Origin: Xanthobacteraceae bacterium
GTDB taxonomy: Bacteria; Pseudomonadota; Alphaproteobacteria; Rhizobiales; Xanthobacteraceae
DNA length: 9,585 nt
Reading direction: 5' to 3'
Assembly: GCA_030043175.1 (NCBI GenBank)
Contig: JASHYD010000557.1
Location: forward strand, 1-9,585
Position numbers and translations under genes: made by a program. Each line of letters starts with the position of its first letter. Position 1 is the first letter of the stretch. The notes beneath the pieces are model-generated. The model searched no databases. It was not told where the DNA came from and saw only the letters and a program-made list of their open reading frames with translations. Positions 5,835-9,585 of the stretch are shown here, piece by piece.

Positions 5835-6962
5835 GAAGGCAACGATATCGCCTGAACTGACGGCGAGGCCGACCTCAGCTCCAACCGGACATGTCGACAG
5901 CGCGGCAATGCCCGGCGCGCGTAGCAGAATGCGCTCGCGCGCAAGGCCGGGCATGTCGACGTGGAGATCGACATGGTCACCCTGGAACACTTGCGCCGCG
6001 ATGATACCGGGCAACGATCCGGGCGCGCCCGGCGCGACCACGGCCAGATGCTCAGGCCGGATGAAGATATCCAGCCTGTCGCCGACGGAGAGCGACGCGA
6101 GCGACGCGGCTGGTACGGCCACATGGACATTGCCGACGGAAACGCCGGCCACATCGCCGTGCCGCTCCGCCAGCCGGCCCGCCAGGATGTTCACGTCGCC
6201 GACGAAGGAGGCGACGAAGTGGTCCGCCGGGCGTCGATAGATGTCGCCAGGCGCCGCAATCTGCCGGATGCGTCCGGCGGACATCACCGCAATCCGGTCC
6301 GACATCGACAGCGCCTCGCCCTGATCGTGCGTCACAAAGATCGTGGTGACGCCAAGGTTGCGCTGGATCTGCTTCAACTCCACCTGCATCGAGCCGCGCA
6401 GGTTTTTGTCGAGGGCCGACAGCGGTTCGTCAAGCAGCAGCACCTTCGGTTTGATCACGAGCGCACGCGCGAGCGCCACCCGCTGCTGCTGGCCGCCCGA
6501 CAGCTGCCTCGGCTTACGGTCGGCAAAACCGCTAAGCTTGACGAGCGCGAGCGCCTCGTCCACCCGCCGCGCAATCTTCGCCCTCGCGACGCCGCGAGTC
6601 TTCAGGCCGTAAGCAATGTTCGCGGCAACGTTCATATGCGGAAACAGCGCATAATTCTGGAACACGAAGCCGATCTCTCGCATGTGCGCCGGCGTCGTGG
6701 TGACCGGCGCGCCTTCGATGAAGATCTCGCCGCGGTCGGCTTCGAGGAAGCCGGCCACGAGATTGAGCAGCGTGGTCTTTCCGCAGCCGGAAGGCCCCAG
6801 CAAGGTCATGAACTCGCCGGGAGCGACCTTAAGCCAGGCCTCGTGCAGCGCGGTCGCGTCGCCGAACCGCTTCGTGACGCCATCGAGTTGGACAGCCTGC
6901 CGGATGGCTTCGCCTGGCGAATCGCGCGCGGTTGCGGTCCTGTGATCAGTAGGCATCAACAT
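5814..6962 (-). CDS. ABC importer ATPase with TOBE domain (PotA/AfuC-like)
   Basis: This is the energy-coupling ATPase of the importer encoded upstream, acting as a dimer on the cytoplasmic face of the permeases. It is 382 aa from the ATG at 6962. Visible motifs: Walker A GPSGCGKT (56-63), Q-loop FVFQNYALFPHM with Q102, signature LSGGQ (154-158), Walker B VLLLDE (174-179), D-loop SALD (182-185) and switch histidine H212 in FVTHDQGEALSMSDRI. A C-terminal TOBE regulatory domain starts around IRPEHL (301-306). This arrangement is typical of the spermidine/putrescine and iron(III) importer ATPases. The open frame runs further upstream, but that part is only the permease gene read out of frame. 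The ATG at 6962 has GGGA at 9-base spacing; the ATG at 6956, two codons later, is an alternative. The start overlaps the permease stop by 17 bases (11 if 6956), indicating translational coupling. The substrate cannot be read from this subunit. Confidence 0.93.
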   Translation of the reverse strand: MLMPTDHRTATARDSPGEAIRQAVQLDGVTKRFGDATALHEAWLKVAPGEFMTLLGPSGCGKTTLLNLVAGFLEADRGEIFIEGAPVTTTPAHMREIGFVFQNYALFPHMNVAANIAYGLKTRGVARAKIARRVDEALALVKLSGFADRKPRQLSGGQQQRVALARALVIKPKVLLLDEPLSALDKNLRGSMQVELKQIQRNLGVTTIFVTHDQGEALSMSDRIAVMSAGRIRQIAAPGDIYRRPADHFVASFVGDVNILAGRLAERHGDVAGVSVGNVHVAVPAASLASLSVGDRLDIFIRPEHLAVVAPGAPGSLPGIIAAQVFQGDHVDLHVDMPGLARERILLRAPGIAALSTCPVGAEVGLAVSSGDIVAFPLEGSR

Positions 6963-7761
6963 TAAGCATTTTCCCGAGCCCAAGGCAGGCATTGGCGAGT
7001 GTAAGGAGCATTGCCGTGACGGCGATGTAGACGACCGACAAGGCCGCCAGCGTGGGATCGGCGAACTCGCGCACGTAGTTATACATGGCCACGGGAAGCG
7101 TCTGCGTCGCCTGGCTGCTGACGAATAGCGTCGCGGTGAATTCGTTGAACGACAGGATTGCGGCAAACAGCCAGCCGCTCAACAGGCCGGGCAGCAACAG
7201 CGGAAGCGTCACGGTCAGCAGAACCCGTAGCGGTGCCGCGCCGAGACTCGCGGCGGCGAGTTCAAGCCGAGTGTCGAGATTTTGCAACGAAATGAAGACG
7301 CTGCGGATCACGAACGGCAACACCAGCACGACATGCGCCAGAATCACCAATGGAAAGCCGCGCCCAAAGCCGGTTTGCGCCGCGAGCATCAAGAACCCGA
7401 GACCGATGGTGTAATGCGGAATGATCAGCGGCGACAGCAGAATACCCTCGAGCACATGCTTGAAGGTGAAATTGTAGCGGTGGATCGCAAAGGCAAACGC
7501 CGCGCCGATCAGAAGCGCAATGGTCGAGGCCCATCCGGTGACCATGAGGCCGTTCCAGAAGCCGTTACGGAAATCCGCATAGGCGAATGCGCGGGCGAAC
7601 CAACGAAGCGACCAGACTTGCGGCGGAAACGCCAGAATTGCGCGATCATTGAAGGCGGTCAGCGCAACGACAATCGCCGGCAGGATTACGAACAGCAGGA
7701 TCGCAGCAACGACGATATGTCCGGACAACTGCAGGAGAGCTGCGGCAGGCGAGCGTTTCAT
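6946..7761 (-). CDS. ABC importer permease 2 (PotC-like)
   Basis: This inner-membrane permease of 271 aa has about six hydrophobic spans, roughly at residues 14-34, 71-93, 105-128, 136-157, 185-205 and 238-260. The cytoplasmic EAA loop that docks on the ATPase is at 167-187 (ELAAASLGA to P187). It is of the usual length and shape for the second permease of polyamine/iron(III)-type importers. Its ATG overlaps the stop of the preceding permease in an ATGA (7758-7761), with GGGAG 7 bases upstream. It forms the heteromeric channel with permease 1 and feeds substrate to the cytoplasm. No frameshift or truncation is seen. Confidence 0.92.
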   Translation of the reverse strand: MKRSPAAALLQLSGHIVVAAILLFVILPAIVVALTAFNDRAILAFPPQVWSLRWFARAFAYADFRNGFWNGLMVTGWASTIALLIGAAFAFAIHRYNFTFKHVLEGILLSPLIIPHYTIGLGFLMLAAQTGFGRGFPLVILAHVVLVLPFVIRSVFISLQNLDTRLELAAASLGAAPLRVLLTVTLPLLLPGLLSGWLFAAILSFNEFTATLFVSSQATQTLPVAMYNYVREFADPTLAALSVVYIAVTAMLLTLANACLGLGKMLNVDAY

Positions 7762-8612
7762 GCCGCATCTCCCAGCCGTTCAAGCGGGCGTGCCGCCAGC
7801 TTCATCAGCCCGATGCCCGCGACTGCAAGCGCAAGGCCGACGATCGACAGGGTGGCCGCAAACGGAAAGTTGAACGACGCAAAACCGAGCTGATAGACCA
7901 GGGTCGACACCGTGCTTACGCGCCCGCCGCCGATCAGTTGGGGCGTGGCGAACGCGCTGAAGGTCCAGGCGAATGCGGTAGAGAACCCGGCAATGACCCC
8001 CGGCATCGACAGCGGCAACGTGACCGTCAGGAAAACGCGGATCGGTCCCGCTCCGAGACCTGCCGCTGCTCTCTCATAGTTGCGGTCGATGTGGGAAAGG
8101 CCCGCGGCAACCATGATCACCATGATCGGCATCGTTACATGGACAAGCGCAGCGACGACGCCTGCGGTGGTGAACATCATCTGAACGGGACTCCGCACCA
8201 GACCGAGCCTGAGCAGAAACGTATTCAGAAAGCCGCTATTTCCGAGCACGATCATCCAGGAGTAGGTCCGCACCACCTCGCCGAGAAACAGCGGCGTAAC
8301 GGATGCCACCAGGATGAACGATCGCAGCGCAGAGCTGCGGGTACGCACCAGTGCGTAGGCGAGAGGATAGGCCAGAACAAGCGTGAAGGCGGCAGTCTGG
8401 AAGCACATGAGAATGGTTGCCCAGAATGCCCGTGCGTAGAGCGAGTGCAGCAAGTCGGCAAAGTTGTGGAGCGTAAATCCGCCGACCTCAAGCGAGCCGG
8501 GAATATAGACTCTGACGCTGTATTGAAAAACAGCGGCGATGGCGGCGACCAGGCTCAGCGCGACGAGGCCTGCCGGCGAGACGAACCAACCCAGGAAAGG
8601 CCGTGCAGTCAT
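7758..8612 (-). CDS. ABC importer permease 1 (PotB-like)
   Basis: This inner-membrane permease of 284 aa has an N-terminal span at about 11-30, a periplasmic segment (about 33-60), then further spans near 65-87, 97-112, 148-170, 200-218 and 250-272. The EAA loop is at 180-200 (ERAAAGLGA to P200). The stretch VVRTYSWMIVLGNSGFLN at about 113-130 is characteristic of PotB-like subunits. The ATG at 8612 is preceded by seven G at 7-base spacing. It is separated from the binding-protein gene by 97 bases with a stem-loop, and overlaps the next permease by 4 bases, so the three membrane/ATPase genes are translated as a coupled block. Confidence 0.92.
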   Translation of the reverse strand: MTARPFLGWFVSPAGLVALSLVAAIAAVFQYSVRVYIPGSLEVGGFTLHNFADLLHSLYARAFWATILMCFQTAAFTLVLAYPLAYALVRTRSSALRSFILVASVTPLFLGEVVRTYSWMIVLGNSGFLNTFLLRLGLVRSPVQMMFTTAGVVAALVHVTMPIMVIMVAAGLSHIDRNYERAAAGLGAGPIRVFLTVTLPLSMPGVIAGFSTAFAWTFSAFATPQLIGGGRVSTVSTLVYQLGFASFNFPFAATLSIVGLALAVAGIGLMKLAARPLERLGDAA

Positions 8613-8619
8613 GGATGCA

Positions 8620-8626
8620 CCCCCCC
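8620..8626 (-). promoter_or_regulatory. Poly-G ribosome site of permease 1
   Basis: Seven consecutive G on the minus strand lie 7 bases before the ATG at 8612. It serves as an imperfect Shine-Dalgarno. Such a homopolymer can slip in replication or sequencing, changing spacing to the start. Confidence 0.35.
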
Positions 8627-8636
8627 GGTGGGAGAG

Positions 8637-8659
8637 GAGACGCGCCCTTCGGGCGTCTC
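8637..8659 (-). repeat. Intercistronic stem-loop between binding protein and permease 1
   Basis: GAGACGC (8637-8643) pairs with GCGTCTC (8653-8659); the inner part can extend the stem with a bulge (CC and GG around a CTTC loop). It lies about 50 bases after the binding-protein stop (8710-8712) and before permease 1. No T-run follows on the minus strand, so complete termination is unlikely. In importer operons such hairpins commonly protect the abundant binding-protein message while lowering downstream expression; that role is inferred here. Confidence 0.55.
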
Positions 8660-8709
8660 AGAGCGAGGGGCCGACATTTTTGACGCGGGCTTTCGCCGGT
8701 GCGACCGCC

Positions 8710-9585
8710 TTACTGCGCCATGATATTCTCGGCAAACCACTTGCGCCATTCCGCGGTCTTTTGCGCCCGCAGCTTGTTGTCGATCACCAGCGTCTGGTGC
8801 GCCCACTGTACGGCTGTGGTGAATACGCCTGGTAAAGCCGCGATCTCGGGCTTCAGCTTGGCATTATCGACCACGGGGCTGCCTTTCTTCAGTTCCGCGA
8901 TCTGAGCCTGTACGGCCGGGTCAAGTGCGATGTTCAGGAACTTGTAAGCGAGATCGGCCTTGGCTGTGCCCTTCATGACGCCCATCGTATCGACGCCGAG
9001 CACCGCGCCTTCCTTTGGAATGACGAGCTGGACCGGCACGCCCTGGTCGCGGATGTAATAGGCATTCATTGACAGCACCACCTGCACCGGCGTCTCGCCG
9101 GTGGCGAACATCTGCTGGCTGTTGGCGTCGTTGGTGTAGAAGGCCTTGTAATTGGGCTTCAGCGCCTTCAGCTTATCCTTGCCAACTTCCCAGTTCGACG
9201 CGTTGCCGCCGGACAGCTTAGCCGCCACCGCAATGATGTGGCTTGGATCGAAATCGGGCGATGCGATCATGCCATGCAGCGCCGGGTTCCAAAGGCCCTC
9301 CCAACTGTCGAACCTGACGCCCTTCGGCAACCGGTCGGGCAGATAACCGATGGTGTAGACATAGGCCCACACGCCGACATGAAACGGACCGATTTTGGCC
9401 CGCTCGACGAGATGCTGCGCATTCGGGACCTTAGACAGTTCGAGCTTCTCGAACAGGCTGTCGTTGGCATAGAGCCAGCCGACATGCGCGGTCGTGAAGG
9501 TCACGTCGCTTTCCGGCTTTCCGGCCGCCAGCTTGGCCTGGTTCAGCCGGTCGATCGTGCCGCCGGTGATGTATTCGACGTCGAC
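8710..9585 (-). CDS. ABC importer solute-binding protein (PotD/AfuA-like), 5' end missing
   Basis: This is the periplasmic substrate-binding protein of the importer. 291 codons are present; the frame is open to the right window edge, so the signal peptide and first part are missing. The GTG at 9504 is not the start, because clear family-like sequence continues upstream of it (VDVEYITGGTIDRLNQAKLA). Features typical of the family 1/PotD-type proteins: VTFTTAHVGWLY near the visible N-terminus, AYVYTIGYLPDRLPKG, SWEGLWNPALHGMIASPDF, a hinge-like GETPVQVVLSMNAYYIRDQG, and the C-terminal block DLAYKFLNIALDPAVQAQIAE with EWRKWFAENIMAQ at the end. It is the first visible gene of the operon and its stop is 97 bases before permease 1. 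Polyamine, iron(III), thiamine-like or opine-like substrates are all possible; no ligand residue could be assigned. Confidence 0.9.
   Translation of the reverse strand, partial: VDVEYITGGTIDRLNQAKLAAGKPESDVTFTTAHVGWLYANDSLFEKLELSKVPNAQHLVERAKIGPFHVGVWAYVYTIGYLPDRLPKGVRFDSWEGLWNPALHGMIASPDFDPSHIIAVAAKLSGGNASNWEVGKDKLKALKPNYKAFYTNDANSQQMFATGETPVQVVLSMNAYYIRDQGVPVQLVIPKEGAVLGVDTMGVMKGTAKADLAYKFLNIALDPAVQAQIAELKKGSPVVDNAKLKPEIAALPGVFTTAVQWAHQTLVIDNKLRAQKTAEWRKWFAENIMAQ

Noticed and set aside
5961..6965. 334-codon plus-strand frame opposite the ABC ATPase gene
   Set aside because: Arg/Asp/His-rich translation without family likeness; the opposite strand carries all ABC ATPase motifs in order.
6963..7166. 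N-terminal extension of the ABC ATPase frame to 7166
   Set aside because: These codons are the permease 2 gene read out of frame and give an Arg/Ser/Pro-rich sequence unlike any ABC ATPase; the start at 6962 or 6956 is family-consistent.
7282..8723. Plus-strand frames at 7282-7893 and 7938-8723 opposite the permease genes
   Set aside because: Highly charged, Gly/Arg/Asp-rich products that are the mirror of hydrophobic permease codons; no start signals or domains.
1..9585. Window begins with CATATG (NdeI) and ends with GTCGAC (SalI), suggesting a cloned fragment
   Set aside because: Several internal GTCGAC sites exist (for example near 4344, 5521, 5949), and the solute-binding gene is simply cut at the edge; chance is the simpler reading.

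Overview
The window looks like chromosomal DNA from a GC-rich alphaproteobacterium, most likely of the Bradyrhizobium/Rhodopseudomonas group. The reasons are the high GC content, dense GC-ending codons, the SAM-cyclase-ATPase-TPR signalling protein, a PotABCD-type transporter, and a GCCGGGC-N-TGTCCCGGC-type palindromic repeat that I remember from those genomes. The assignment is inferred from style, not from a database match. No rRNA, tRNA, transposase, phage gene or CRISPR array was seen.

Layout. (1) Bases 21-3377, plus strand: one large regulatory protein with a SAM domain, a class III nucleotide cyclase domain, an AAA/STAND-like ATPase and a long TPR-like helical tail. (2) Bases 3378-3774: a gap with no convincing gene. 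(3) Bases 3775-4944, minus strand: an M20 metallo-deacylase of the ArgE/acetylornithine deacetylase type. (4) Bases 4984-5637, plus strand: a DUF1028 protein, divergent from the deacylase with only 39 bases between the two starts. (5) Bases 5638-5813: a convergent gap filled by a nested, dyad-symmetric repeat element. (6) Bases 5814-9585, minus strand: a tightly coupled ABC importer operon in the order solute-binding protein (its 5' end lies off the window), permease 1, permease 2, ATPase with a TOBE domain. The permease and ATPase genes overlap, and a stem-loop separates the binding-protein gene from the first permease gene.

How the parts may work together. The importer is of the spermidine/putrescine/iron(III)-like (PotABCD/AfuABC) class. 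It lies beside two hydrolase-type genes: an M20 deacylase and a DUF1028 protein, whose family I recall as belonging to the N-terminal-nucleophile hydrolase clan. A reasonable but unproven reading is a catabolic island that imports a small amide- or N-acyl-containing compound (N-acyl amino acid, acylated polyamine or short peptide-like molecule) and hydrolyses it. Most alphaproteobacteria recycle acetyl groups with ArgJ in arginine synthesis, so a catabolic role for this ArgE-like enzyme is more likely than a biosynthetic one. The cyclase protein at the left edge is probably an independent unit.

The most unusual non-coding signals are the nested inverted-repeat element between the convergent genes (5641-5795), a second 10-bp inverted repeat spanning the ATPase stop codon, and an AT-rich stretch (35% GC over 4831-4950) carrying a perfect 8-bp palindrome inside the 5' end of the deacylase gene, just upstream of the DUF1028 gene.
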